From: Pseudomonas sp. p1(2021b)
GTDB taxonomy: Bacteria; Pseudomonadota; Gammaproteobacteria; Pseudomonadales; Pseudomonadaceae
Length of the DNA stretch: 64,000 nucleotides
Assembly (NCBI RefSeq): GCF_020151015.1
Contig: NZ_CP083746.1
Location: forward strand, 2,633,001 to 2,697,000
Direction: 5' to 3'
A program made the position numbers and the translations under genes. Numbering within the stretch: the first letter of the stretch is position 1; every line of letters begins with the position of its first letter. Shown piece after piece: positions 40,687 through 50,317 of this stretch. The notes beneath the pieces were generated by a model that worked only from the letters and a program-made list of their open reading frames with translations, searched no databases and was not told the DNA's origin.

Positions 40687-43600
40687 GCAGTCCCTCCTAC
40701 CTTTTTTGCTGCCGCCGGTTTCCTAGCAGGGAATGTATAAGACTTCCCAGTTGCCGCCTTGTACTGGGCCACTCCTCCTTTATGAGGAACGCCTTGGTGA
40801 GCTCTCTGCTCCACTAGCTGCATAGTACCTTTGTTAGTCTTAGGATCATAGTCATCCAGATGGTGCCAAACATAGCCACGCGGGGTCGTTTTTTGATTCA
40901 ATTCAGCGGCCTTATTCGCCGCTTCAAAATCCTTAATATAGTCCCCTGTGTACTCGATTGTAACTATAGGATTGACATTAGGCTTTTTCGCATAAAGCGC
41001 ATTACTACCAGCATAATCTAACCCTCCACCCAGTGTTTTCGTTACACCAGAATACCCTCGCTCTGCGAGAGTGCTTAATGCGTCCAGCCCAAGTGGATCC
41101 ACCCAAGCGATTGGGTTGGCTACGTATTTGTAAAGATTCCAGCCCCCCCCAAACCAATTGGGTCTTGGCTAATAAATCGGCCTATCTCAGGGTCATAGTA
41201 TCTAAATGTGTTGTAGTGCAGACCTGTATCTGAATCAAAGTACTGCCCTTTAAAGCGCAAATTCTGCTCAATTTCGTTGACAGCGAAAAGCTCTACCGTC
41301 CCCCATGCACGATACATGGCTTGCCAAACGATCTTGCCATCGCTATCCGTCAGCTCCAGCGGTGTACCAATCTGGTCCGTATGGAAGTAATAAAGCTTCT
41401 GCTCCTCCCCTTCCACCCGATCAACCCGCGCTAAAGGCGCGTAGCTACCCGGCTCGTACACATACAAGATGCTCTGCCCAGGTGTCTCTTCCCGCAGCAT
41501 CCTCAAGCCTTGCCACAGGAAGCGTTTCTGTTCGACCTGGCCATTGATCTTCGCCCGCTTGGCCACCCGTCGCCCAAGGCTATCGTACCGGTACTGCCCG
41601 GTACTCTCCAGCTTGCCATTGACGTACGTTTCCGCCCGCACCAGCCGGTTCTCGCAGTCATAGGCAAAGGTCTGCAGCTTGCTGTGCCCCGAGCGCTTCT
41701 CGATCAGGTTGCCCCACGGATCGTAGCGGTACTCCTGATCGCGCCACTGCTTGATCCGGTTGTCCCTGACCTTGTCGAACTGCCGCGCATTGAAGTCCAG
41801 CCGATTGGCCGCCGCGTCATAGCGGAACTCTTCACTGCCCACCAGCGAGCCGGTATCACGGCTACGCAACTGGCCGTTGGCTTCGTACTCGTACTTGATC
41901 TCGCCACGCAGCTTGTCGAGGGTGCGCACCAGCTCACCGGCCGGGTCGTACTGGTAACGTCGATGGATCGGGTTGTAGGCATGCTCCACCAGCAGCGACG
42001 TGTTAATGCCTGTGTTGTGCACCTGTGACAGCTTGTCTGCAGGCAAGGTCGAGGCAAACTGCCAAGCCTTGCGCCCCATCGCATCGTAGCCAAAGCAACT
42101 GGTGAGCTTGCCCTGGGTCCGATACACCTCACGGTGCAGGTCGTCGCGCTCCATGTCGCTGATCACCTGACCGTCCAGGTTCAGTTGGTGCAGGTGCCCG
42201 CTGCCGTAGTACAGGTGGTTGACCTTGCGGCCGTCCGGCAATGTCAGGGTGGTCAGGTTGCTGAGCGGGTCGTATTCATAACTGAGCGTGCCGGCGGGCG
42301 TGATTTCTTTCGTCAGCCGGCCGAGCAGATCGTAGGCGTACTCCAGCCTTTCTTCCGTGACCCCAAGCTGCTTGCCGATCCCGGTCGGTTGCCGCTCGAT
42401 GCTCAGTAACCGGTCGCCGTCGTCGTACGCAAAGGTCTGGCTCGCATCGCGGTTGATCTTGGCGACCAACCGGCCAATGGTGTCACGCTCGAACAGCGTG
42501 TGCCGTTCCGGGCGTTCGGCATTTTCGCCGTAGCCGATCTCATCCAGTCGGGTGAGATGACCACCCGTGTTATAGCTGAAACGCCGCGTCAGGTTGTCCA
42601 CCCGTACTTCTTCGACCAAGCGGTCCGATGCATCGTAGGCAAAGCTGTAGGTCGCGTTGTTCTCATTGATCAACGCGGTCAGGCGAATGGCTTTGTCGTA
42701 CTCGTAGCGAATTCGCTGGCCCTTGGCATCCTGGCGGCTGCTCGGCAAACCCCGGGCCGTGCGCAGCAGTCGGGTGGTCTGGCCCTTGCCGTCGGTGTGG
42801 CTGAGCACCTGCCCGAAGGCGTTGTAGGTGAAGGTTTCCGAGGTGCCGTCCGGGTGGGTAATCTTCAGCACCTCACCGTCCGGCTTGCGCTCCAGCGTGG
42901 TCGTCTGGTTCAGCGCGTCGGTAACAGCGACCAGGTGCTGGCGCTCGTCGTAGCGGTAGTAGGTGCTCTTGCCCGAGCAGTCCTGGTAACGCTCGACCTG
43001 GGCCTGGGTGTTCCACCACAGGTACTTGGACTTGTAGGTCGCGTCGATGATGGTGTGCGGCAGGCCATCGTCGCTGTTCAGGTACTCGGTCATCTGGCCG
43101 AGGGCATCGAATTCGGCGAGTAGGTTGCCCTTGTCGTCGTAGCGCGCTCGCCAGGTGCTGCCGTCCGGGTAGCTGACCTGCGTCACCAGGGTGGTCAGGT
43201 GGTGATACTCGTAGGTGGTCTTGCGGCCCAGCGGATCGGTTTCCTCGAGCAGGCGGGCGAACTCGTCGTACTTGAAGGCGAGTTTGTTGCCGTCCGGCAG
43301 GCCCAGGCCGATCATGTTGCCCTGCTCGTCCAGCTCGATGGCATAGCGCTCGCCACCATAGTCCCGGCTGGCAACCACGCGATGGTCGGCGTTGTACTGC
43401 ACTTCCAGCTCGCGACCAAACACGTCGGTGGCCCAGCTGGTGCGGGCGCTCAGGTCGTAGCGGAAGTGATAGTGCTCACCGTCGCTGGTCCAGTGCTCGA
43501 CCACGCGCGGCTTGTCGCCAATGGTTTCCCAGCGGTAGTGGCAGCCCAGGCCCAGCGCGTTGCTGTGGCTGGTCATCAGCCCTTCGGCGTAGGTGAAGCC

Positions 43601-44002
43601 GCGCACCGAATCACCGTTGCGGTTGATCACTTCGCTCAGTTGGCCGTGTTCGTCGTAGCGGTACTGCGTGAGCGTTTCCACCGCTTCGTTGTTCACCACG
43701 CGCTTGATGTCGGTCAGGCGGCCCAGCGGGTTGTCGTAGTGCAGATGCACGCGGATGCCACCGGTGGCGCTGATGTCGGTCAGCTGGCCTTCGGCTGTAC
43801 GGGTGAAATGCAGGAAATGGCCGAGGGCGTTCTCGATGCGTTGCAGCGGGACTTCGGTGTTGGTGTCTGGCACTTCACCGAAGTAGAAGAACAGGTTGTC
43901 GAGGGTCTGCAGGAGGTAGTGGCCGCCCTCGGTGCACACCAGTTCGTGCGGGTTGTAGATGCGCTCGCCTGGTTGCAGGGTGACGAAGGGGACTTCGCGG
44001 TG
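40680..44002 (-). pseudogene. 5'-truncated rhs module with WHH nuclease tip, frameshifted at a G8 tract
   Basis: The core from about 44002 to 41143 reads as Rhs YD repeats (MCTEGGHYLLQTLDNLFFYF onward) and runs to DPIGLGG. A run of eight C on the plus strand (41143-41150) then shifts the frame, and the core ends in a stop at 41120. One more base would restore GLGGGWNLYKYVANPIAWVD and join the tip at 41102-40680. The tip carries YVWHHLDDYDPKTNKGTMQL and HQGVPHKGGVAQYKAATG, the WHH nuclease pattern. Homology on the 5' side stops at about 44002, without PAAR or start, and a 9-base in-frame deletion lies near 43944. It is a silent or decaying cassette. Confidence 0.85.
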
Positions 44003-44060
44003 CTGCCTATAAGAATACCGACAGCCGCATATAACTTCCTAAAAGCAAAAGAGAACTAAA

Positions 44061-44086
44061 TTAGGGGGCGAAAAACCGCCCTCTAA
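44061..44086 (-). terminator. Intrinsic terminator downstream of the live rhs-immunity unit
   Basis: TTAGGGGGCG (44061-44070) and CGCCCTCTAA (44077-44086) pair over 10 bases with one G-T pair and an A-rich loop. In the minus direction the stem is followed by TTTAGTTCTCTTTTGCTTTT. It lies after the small gene at 44150 and before the first truncated rhs copy. Confidence 0.75.
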
Positions 44087-44149
44087 TCAAACCTATATTT
44101 TAAAGAGCAAGTAAACCACAGCAAAAAATCAAGAAAAAGCACTCAACGC

Positions 44150-44458
44150 CTACCAATCTCCTCGCCAAGCCTCGAGATAGAAGCTATCTCTCGGTATCTC
44201 TACAAGCTCTCCAAGTCTATACAGAACGTCCAGCAAGGAGTCTCTTTCAATTGTTTCAATCGACAACCCCTGCGCATTAATACTAACCAAACACTTCCTG
44301 AATAGCGGAAGTAGCGCGAGACCATATTGAGAACGAGGCGACTTTATCAAATCCACCACCAACTCATTCAGTATAGGCATCAAGCCAACCAAGCAACTAT
44401 CATCGCCATCCAAATATTGCAACTGACTCCAAAAAATCTCCGCACTGACGCGCCTCAT
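44150..44458 (-). CDS. Small unknown protein, probable orphan immunity
   Basis: The protein has 102 residues, acidic and without membrane segments (start RRVSAEIFWSQLQYLDGDD, end SFYLEAWRGDW). I do not recognise a family. It follows the immunity gene of the complete rhs after 15 bases and precedes the terminator at 44061, so it should be cotranscribed with that gene. Low GC matches the other immunity genes. It may be a second factor for the same toxin or the remnant of an older pair. Confidence 0.55.
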   Translation of the reverse strand: MRRVSAEIFWSQLQYLDGDDSCLVGLMPILNELVVDLIKSPRSQYGLALLPLFRKCLVSINAQGLSIETIERDSLLDVLYRLGELVEIPRDSFYLEAWRGDW

Positions 44459-44473
44459 ATTAGAGCCGATATT

Positions 44474-45010
44474 TTATTGCAATGGCCGCTGGATACCAGG
44501 AAACAAGAACTCTTTTGATGGATCCCAGTTCACTCCAGTCTCCCGATAGTTTTTAATTCGCGAAACAATTTTCTCGGGATCGCCTACCATCCCACAAAGT
44601 TCATAGCGATGAATCAATTCCAGGTCTGCATCAGATGAAAGGGAGTCCTTGATTACTTTCCCACCAATATTTGAATACCCCTCCGACAACTCTATGAGCT
44701 TTGCACCAGTGTTCCCTGGAGTACCAAATATTGCTGAAAGCATACGACGTTCAACAGGCCGTTCATTTGGCGCAACCAGCTCATTAGAAACTACACGCGA
44801 AAAAATATTTTTGATATTTTTTATCGAAACAAAAATCGTGAACAGCACATCAACATTATTTAAATCCACACCCTTCCAATCATCATCACTAGTAAAAATA
44901 TTAAAAACCTCCAAAAGATGATTGTTTCTCATTTGGGAAATAGCGTATGAACCCTCTTCCACTTTGATGCTTACAACCAAACCTTCCTGCCACTTCAAAG
45001 ACTTCAGCAT
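44474..45010 (-). CDS. Cognate immunity protein of the complete Rhs toxin (Imm26-like)
   Basis: The protein has 178 residues. It begins KWQEGLVVSIKVEEGSYAIS with QMRNNHLLEVFNIF, then WKGVDLNNVDVLFTIFVSIK, a pattern I associate with Imm26, though with only moderate certainty. Its ATG lies inside the last codons of the rhs toxin (7-base overlap), so the two are translationally coupled and it is the natural antidote. It is AT-rich compared with the rhs core. Confidence 0.75.
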   Translation of the reverse strand: MLKSLKWQEGLVVSIKVEEGSYAISQMRNNHLLEVFNIFTSDDDWKGVDLNNVDVLFTIFVSIKNIKNIFSRVVSNELVAPNERPVERRMLSAIFGTPGNTGAKLIELSEGYSNIGGKVIKDSLSSDADLELIHRYELCGMVGDPEKIVSRIKNYRETGVNWDPSKEFLFPGIQRPLQ

Positions 45011-48000
45011 GATGCAGCCCCTTTCACCTTTCTACTAGATTTTGCCTTTCCACCCGAAGCTCTATGCTCATCAGCAGCCGCGAGATAACGATCTCTATTA
45101 GGATTATTCACCCCCACCGGATTTTGTTTATTAGATGTTCCTTTGAGGCCACCTCTATCCTCAAACACCCTTTGTTCCAATCCCCTTGCAGTATCTTTTC
45201 CAGCCTGGCCATCACCGACAAAGAATGGCTCAGGCGCCACATCAAAGTGCGCAGTACTTGAATATCGATAGTCCAGCACATCTTGGGCTGAATGACCTAG
45301 TCCTGGCTTACTTGCGTAACCAATATAAGGCTTACCATCCTTGACACCTTCGTATGCGATATGCGTAGCATTAGCAGGATTTCCAGCCCATCCTAGTGGA
45401 TCTAACCAACCGAGTGGATTGACAACATATTGGTAAAGGTTGATTCCTCCAAGAAGTCCAATAGGATCCTGAGTGGCAAAGCGCCCGATCTCGGGATCGT
45501 AGTAACGGAAGGTATTGTAGTGCAGTCCCGTCTCGTCATCGAAATACTGTCCCTGAAAGCGCAGATTTTGTTCGACCTCATCGACAGTCAGTTGCTCTAT
45601 CGAACCCCACGATCGATACGTAGCCTGCCAAACGATCTTGCCGTCACTGTCCGTGAGTTCCAGCGGCGTGCCGATCTGATCAGTATGGAAGTAGTAGACC
45701 TTCTGCCCTTCCCCTTCGACTTGATCGACACGTGCCAAGGGCGCGTAACTCCCTGGCTCATAGAAATACAGAATGCTCTGCCCCGGCGTCTCCTCACGCA
45801 ACATCCGCAACCCTTGCCAGAGGAAGCGTTTCTGCTCGACCTCGCCGTTGATTTCCGACTGCTTCGCAACCCGCCGCCCCAAGCTGTCATAACGATAGTG
45901 CCCGGTGCTTTCCAGCTTGCCATTGACCGTTGTTTCTGCCCGCACCAATCGGTTTTCGCAGTCATAGGCAAAGCTCTGCAGCGTGCTGTGCCCCGAGCGC
46001 TTCTCGATCAGGTTGCCCCACGGATCGTAGCTGTATTCCTGATCCCGCCACTGTTTGATCCGGTTGTCCTTGACCTTATCGAACTGGCGCGCGTTGAAGT
46101 CCAACCGGTTGGCCGCCGCGTCGTAACGAAACTCTTCGCTACCAATCAGCGAGCCGGTATCGCGGCTGCGTAATTGGCCGTTGGCTTCGTACTCGTATTT
46201 GATTTCGCCGCGCAGCTTGTCCAGCGTGCGCACCAGTTCACCCGCAGGGTCGTACTGATAACGGCGGTGGATCGGGTTGTAGGCATGCTCCACCAGCAGC
46301 GAGGTATTGATGCCAGTGTTGTGCACCTGCGAGAGCTTGTCGGCTGGCAAGCTCGACGCGAACTGCCAGGCCTTGCGCCCCATCGCGTCATAACCAAAGC
46401 AACTGGTGAGCTTGCCCTGGGTCCGGTACACCTCGCGGTGCAGGTCATCGCGCTCCATGTCGCTGATCACCTGGCCATCCAGGTTCAGCTGGTGCAGGTG
46501 CCCGCTGCCGTAGTACAGGTGGTTGACCTTGCGGCCGTCCGGCAATGTCAGCGTGGTCAGGTTGCTGAGCGGGTCGTATTCGTAGCCGAGTGTGCCGTTG
46601 GGGGTGATTTCTTTCGTCAGCCGGCCGAGCAGATCGTAGGCGTACTCCAGCTTCTCTTCCGTGACCCCAAGCTGCTTACCGATCCCGGTCGGTTGCCGTT
46701 CGATGCTCAGCAACCGGTCGCCATCGTCGTACGCGAAGGTCTGGCTCGCATCGCGGTTGATCTTGGCGACCAACCGGCCAATGCTGTCACGCTCGAACAG
46801 CGTGTGCCGTTCCGGGCGTTCGGCGTTTTCGCCGTAGCCAATCTCATCCAGTCGGGTGAGATGACCTCCGACGTTGTAGCTGAACCGCCGGGTCAGGTTA
46901 TCCACCCGTACTTCTTCGACCAACCGGTCCGACGCATCGTAGGCAAAGCTGTAGGTCGCGTTGTTCTCGTTGACCAACGCGGTCAGGCGAATGGCTTTGT
47001 CGTACTCGTAGCGAATTCGCTGGCCCTTGGCATCCTGGCGGCTGCTCGGCAAACCCCGGGCAGTGCGCAGCAGGCGGGTGGTCTGGCCCTTGCCGTCGGT
47101 GTGGCTGAGCACCTGGCCGAAGGCGTTGTAGGTGAAGGTTTCCGAGGTGCCGTCCGGGTGGGTAATCTTCAGCACCTCACCGTCCGGCTTGCGCTCCAGC
47201 GTGGTCGTCTGGTTCAGCGCGTCGGTGACGGCGACCAGGTGCTGGCGCTCGTCGTAGCGGTAGTAGGTGCTCTTGCCCGAGCAGTCCTGGTAACGCTCGA
47301 CCTGGGCCTGGGTGTTCCACCACAGGTACTTGGACTTGTAGGTCGCGTCGATGATGGTATGCGGCAGGCCATCGTCGCTGTTCAGGTACTCGGTCATCTG
47401 GCCGAGGGCATCGAATTCGGCGAGCAGGTTGCCCTTGTCGTCGTAGCGCGCTCGCCAGGTGCTGCCGTCCGGGTAGCTGACCTGCGTCACCAGGGTGGTC
47501 AGGTGGTGATACTCATAGGTGGTCTTGCGGCCCAGCGGGTCAATTTCCTCCAGCAGGCGGGCATATTCATCGTACTTGAAGGCGAGTTTGTTGCCGTCCG
47601 GCAGGCCTAGCCCGACCATGTTGCCGTGTTCGTCCAGCTCGATGGCATAGCGCTCGCCACCATAGTCCCGGCTGGCAACCACGCGATGGTCGGCGTTGTA
47701 CTGCACTTCCAGCTCGCGACCAAACACGTCGGTGGCCCAGCTGGTGCGGGCGCTCAGGTCGTAGCGGAAGTGATAGTGCTCACCGTCGCTGGTCCAGTGC
47801 TCGACCACGCGCGGCTTGTCGCCAATGGTTTCCCAGCGGTAGTGGCAGCCCAGGCCCAGCGCGTTGCTGTGGCTGGTCATCAGCCCTTCGGCGTAAATGA
47901 AGCCGCGCACCGAATCGCCGTTTCGGTTGATCACTTCGCTCAGTTGGCCGTGTTCGTCGTAGCGGTACTGGGTGAGCGTTTCCACCGCTTCGTTGTTCAC

Positions 48001-49212
48001 CACGCGCTTGATGTCGGTCAGGCGGCCCAGCGGGTTGTCGTAGTGCAGGTGCACGCGGATGCCACCGGTGGCGCTGATGTCGGTCAGCCTGCCTTCGGGT
48101 GTACGGGTGAAGTGCAGGAAGTGGCCGAGGGCGTTCTCGATGCGTTGCAGCGGGACTTCTGTGTTGGTGTCTGGCACTTCACCGAAGTAGAAGAACAGGT
48201 TGTCGAGGGTCTGTAGGAGGTAGTGGCCGCCCTCGGTGCACACCAGGTACACCTGCTCGTGGGGGTTGTAGATGCGCTCGCCCGGTTGCAGGGTGACGAA
48301 GGGGACTTCGCGGCCCTGGTTGTCGGTCAGGTAGATGAAGCTACCGCTGCGGCGCAGGCTCTGCTCCCAAGGCAGCACCCAACCACGGCCGAGTACGCTG
48401 TCGACGGTCAGGTCGCTGGCGTAGAAGCGCGACCATTCGATCGGCATGAGGCCCGGGAGGTTGAAATCGACTTCGTCGTGAATGACCTTGCGCCCAGTCG
48501 TGAGGTCGACCGGGTTGCCCACCAGGCCGCCCACGGCACGCTCGATCGCGGGGCCGACCACATAACGGCTGGCCACCTCGCCGGCCACGAACCCGGCGGT
48601 GAACTTGGCCACGCACGGCATGATGGCCTTCATACCGGCCTGGCTACCGGCCTTGATCAACTGCGCGATACCGCCGGCAGCACCCGCGATGGCCATCAGC
48701 ACATCGACGGTGGTGCGTAGCCATTCAGGTACTTCATCATCTACCGGCAGGTAACGGTAGGTACCGCCGCCGATGATGACGTTGTCCGAGCCGCTGGTAA
48801 TGGTCGCGCCGCAAGTCAGCTTGTCGCCATTGCGTGCGGCGGCCACGCTGTTGATGAAGACGTTGGTCGAGCCTTCGGCGATCTGCACCGGCCCTGGGTG
48901 CTTGTCGCAGGCACCGATGCTTTTTTCGACGCGCGCGGCCTTGCGGCTGTTGATGAAGACGTTGGGGGAGGCAGTGGTTATCGTCCCTGAGGGGGATGAG
49001 AACATTTTGCCTATCGCCTCCCCTGCGGCAACCAGCAAGCTGCCCCCTACACCTGCCGCGAGACCGGCCAGCAAGGCCACGCCGAACCCGCATGTGAACG
49101 TGGCGATGGCCACCGTGGCCACCAGCGCGATCCCCAGGGCCGCTCCGATCAGGAAGCCCCCCAGCGCGCTGGTGTGCGAAATCTCGTCGCCGAACCTGGC
49201 CGCTTCGAACAT
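45004..49212 (-). CDS. rhs: Complete PAAR-Rhs T6SS effector with a GIY-YIG/URI-like nuclease tip
   Basis: The protein has 1402 residues. A hydrophobic region at about 18-60 (FLIGAALGIALVATVAIATF and more) is followed by a PAAR domain (about 75-155, ending NVIIGGGTYRYLP) and a second hydrophobic stretch near 165-190. The DUF6531/Rhs start is VGNPVDLTTGRKV. YD repeats fill about 280-1250, and the core ends DPIGLLGGINLYQY-WLDPLGW. The 127-residue tip has HIAYEGVKDGKPYIGYASKP, ARGLEQRVFEDRGGL and NKQNPVGVNN, resembling GIY-YIG/URI nucleases. The PAAR sharpens VgrG; the Rhs shell encloses and releases the tip. Two Eag-like genes and vgrG lie directly upstream, and the immunity gene overlaps the 3' end. 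Confidence 0.93.
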   Translation of the reverse strand: MFEAARFGDEISHTSALGGFLIGAALGIALVATVAIATFTCGFGVALLAGLAAGVGGSLLVAAGEAIGKMFSSPSGTITTASPNVFINSRKAARVEKSIGACDKHPGPVQIAEGSTNVFINSVAAARNGDKLTCGATITSGSDNVIIGGGTYRYLPVDDEVPEWLRTTVDVLMAIAGAAGGIAQLIKAGSQAGMKAIMPCVAKFTAGFVAGEVASRYVVGPAIERAVGGLVGNPVDLTTGRKVIHDEVDFNLPGLMPIEWSRFYASDLTVDSVLGRGWVLPWEQSLRRSGSFIYLTDNQGREVPFVTLQPGERIYNPHEQVYLVCTEGGHYLLQTLDNLFFYFGEVPDTNTEVPLQRIENALGHFLHFTRTPEGRLTDISATGGIRVHLHYDNPLGRLTDIKRVVNNEAVETLTQYRYDEHGQLSEVINRNGDSVRGFIYAEGLMTSHSNALGLGCHYRWETIGDKPRVVEHWTSDGEHYHFRYDLSARTSWATDVFGRELEVQYNADHRVVASRDYGGERYAIELDEHGNMVGLGLPDGNKLAFKYDEYARLLEEIDPLGRKTTYEYHHLTTLVTQVSYPDGSTWRARYDDKGNLLAEFDALGQMTEYLNSDDGLPHTIIDATYKSKYLWWNTQAQVERYQDCSGKSTYYRYDERQHLVAVTDALNQTTTLERKPDGEVLKITHPDGTSETFTYNAFGQVLSHTDGKGQTTRLLRTARGLPSSRQDAKGQRIRYEYDKAIRLTALVNENNATYSFAYDASDRLVEEVRVDNLTRRFSYNVGGHLTRLDEIGYGENAERPERHTLFERDSIGRLVAKINRDASQTFAYDDGDRLLSIERQPTGIGKQLGVTEEKLEYAYDLLGRLTKEITPNGTLGYEYDPLSNLTTLTLPDGRKVNHLYYGSGHLHQLNLDGQVISDMERDDLHREVYRTQGKLTSCFGYDAMGRKAWQFASSLPADKLSQVHNTGINTSLLVEHAYNPIHRRYQYDPAGELVRTLDKLRGEIKYEYEANGQLRSRDTGSLIGSEEFRYDAAANRLDFNARQFDKVKDNRIKQWRDQEYSYDPWGNLIEKRSGHSTLQSFAYDCENRLVRAETTVNGKLESTGHYRYDSLGRRVAKQSEINGEVEQKRFLWQGLRMLREETPGQSILYFYEPGSYAPLARVDQVEGEGQKVYYFHTDQIGTPLELTDSDGKIVWQATYRSWGSIEQLTVDEVEQNLRFQGQYFDDETGLHYNTFRYYDPEIGRFATQDPIGLLGGINLYQYVVNPLGWLDPLGWAGNPANATHIAYEGVKDGKPYIGYASKPGLGHSAQDVLDYRYSSTAHFDVAPEPFFVGDGQAGKDTARGLEQRVFEDRGGLKGTSNKQNPVGVNNPNRDRYLAAADEHRASGGKAKSSRKVKGAASC

Positions 49213-49218
49213 GAGGGG

Positions 49219-49686
49219 TTACTCCTGTTCGCCGGGCTCGGCGCTGGTGACGTCGGGGTTACGTGGGGTGAAGCTGGCCAGCAGGTTGTCCCAGTCCTGG
49301 TTTTGCTGAGGGCTGAAATCGGCCTGCGCAGTGGTCGAAAAGATCAATGCACGCCCGGGGCTGATGATGAAGGCGGCTTGACGCTGGTACAGCGGGCGCC
49401 CTTGGTTCATGTAGTAGGCGTCGATCTGGATGCCGGGAATCGGCGCGGTCGTGGAAAGCGAGACGGGCTTGTTGCCCATGCGGGTATAGCCGCGCAGCTT
49501 GGAGGTCAACATCTTGACCTGGCGATCCACATACGCTTGCAGGGCTTCGTCCGGCAGCAGGGTGTCCCGCGAGATGGTGATGCTCAACGGTGCTGGAACA
49601 CTGGCCCCCAGAACGAACATATTGACCGTACGGTCCTCGAAACCTGCCGGCAGCGTGATGCCGCCTTCCTGCAATTCATAATCCAT
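49219..49686 (-). CDS. Eag-type effector chaperone (DUF1795/DcrB-like)
   Basis: The protein has 155 residues. The DUF1795 pattern is visible: MDYELQEGGITLPAGFEDRT, VNMFVLGA, LSITISRDTLLPDE and QRQAAFIISPGRALIFST. Eag proteins wrap the N-terminal membrane segments of PAAR/Rhs effectors and load them onto VgrG. The gene ends six bases before the rhs start, as expected for the dedicated chaperone (EagR type). Confidence 0.9.
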   Translation of the reverse strand: MDYELQEGGITLPAGFEDRTVNMFVLGASVPAPLSITISRDTLLPDEALQAYVDRQVKMLTSKLRGYTRMGNKPVSLSTTAPIPGIQIDAYYMNQGRPLYQRQAAFIISPGRALIFSTTAQADFSPQQNQDWDNLLASFTPRNPDVTSAEPGEQE

Positions 49687-49721
49687 GTGATGAAAATTCC
49701 TGATAACGAAAAACGTTCGGG

Positions 49722-50306
49722 TCAGCGCAATGCAAGGCCGTCGAGCATACGGTCAAAGTCGGTCAGCCATTGGCTGAGGCTCGGTCGGGTCGGGTCGATC
49801 ACGCAGGAGATATCCAGCCATTGCAGCGAGTCGCTACCCTCGACCGGCACCAGTGCCCCGACCATCCGCCCATGTCGGGGTTCATGGCCGGCATTGAAGT
49901 GAAAATCCACGGCTTTGGCCGGATTGCCGGCCACGTAGCAGTCACGCTGGCGGATCACGCGCAGTTGCGGGTTCAATTCACGCAACGCCTGGATCGCAGC
50001 CTCGAACAACTGCTCCAAGGTTTGCCGAGAGCGGACATCGCGGCGGCGGATTTTCAGGGTAACCGGCTCGCCTTCATGTTCGAGGGTGGTCTGGATGTCG
50101 CGGAAACGAAAGCCGACTGGAAATTGCAGCGTGAAACCACCAAAGGTGAAACCGCTGGCCACATCCTGCAGCGCGACAGGTACCGGCTCCGGCTCGACCA
50201 CCGGCTCCGGTACGCTGGCGGCTTGCGCCAGCTCGGCCAGGCGGGCGGCTTCCTGTTGGGCTTCGCGCTTGGCGGAAATGCGGTCGTAGATCGACGTCCT
50301 GCTCAT
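49722..50306 (-). CDS. Second DcrB/DUF1795-like protein, probable Eag-related accessory
   Basis: The protein has 194 residues. An N-terminal charged helix (RISAKREAQQEAARLAELAQ) and a Pro/Glu linker are followed by a domain with FTLQFPVGFRFRDIQTTLEH, LKIRRRDVRSRQTLEQLFEA and WLDISCVIDPTRPSLSQWL. The fold pattern resembles the neighbouring Eag protein, but the N-terminal helix is extra. It lies between vgrG (11 bases away) and the chaperone gene. It could be a second chaperone or an adaptor between VgrG and Rhs; I am less sure of its family than for the gene at 49219. Confidence 0.7.
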   Translation of the reverse strand: MSRTSIYDRISAKREAQQEAARLAELAQAASVPEPVVEPEPVPVALQDVASGFTFGGFTLQFPVGFRFRDIQTTLEHEGEPVTLKIRRRDVRSRQTLEQLFEAAIQALRELNPQLRVIRQRDCYVAGNPAKAVDFHFNAGHEPRHGRMVGALVPVEGSDSLQWLDISCVIDPTRPSLSQWLTDFDRMLDGLALR

Positions 50307-50317
50307 CTCTACCCGCC

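Noticed and set aside
46174..47610. 478-codon plus-strand frame and its relatives opposite the rhs cores
   Set aside because: It recurs opposite every rhs copy only because the core is repetitive; it shows antisense composition and no start signal.
33212..49212. CRISPR-like regular repeats in the rhs region
   Set aside because: The repetition comes from YD-coding units and whole-core duplication; there are no short constant repeats with unique spacers and no cas genes.
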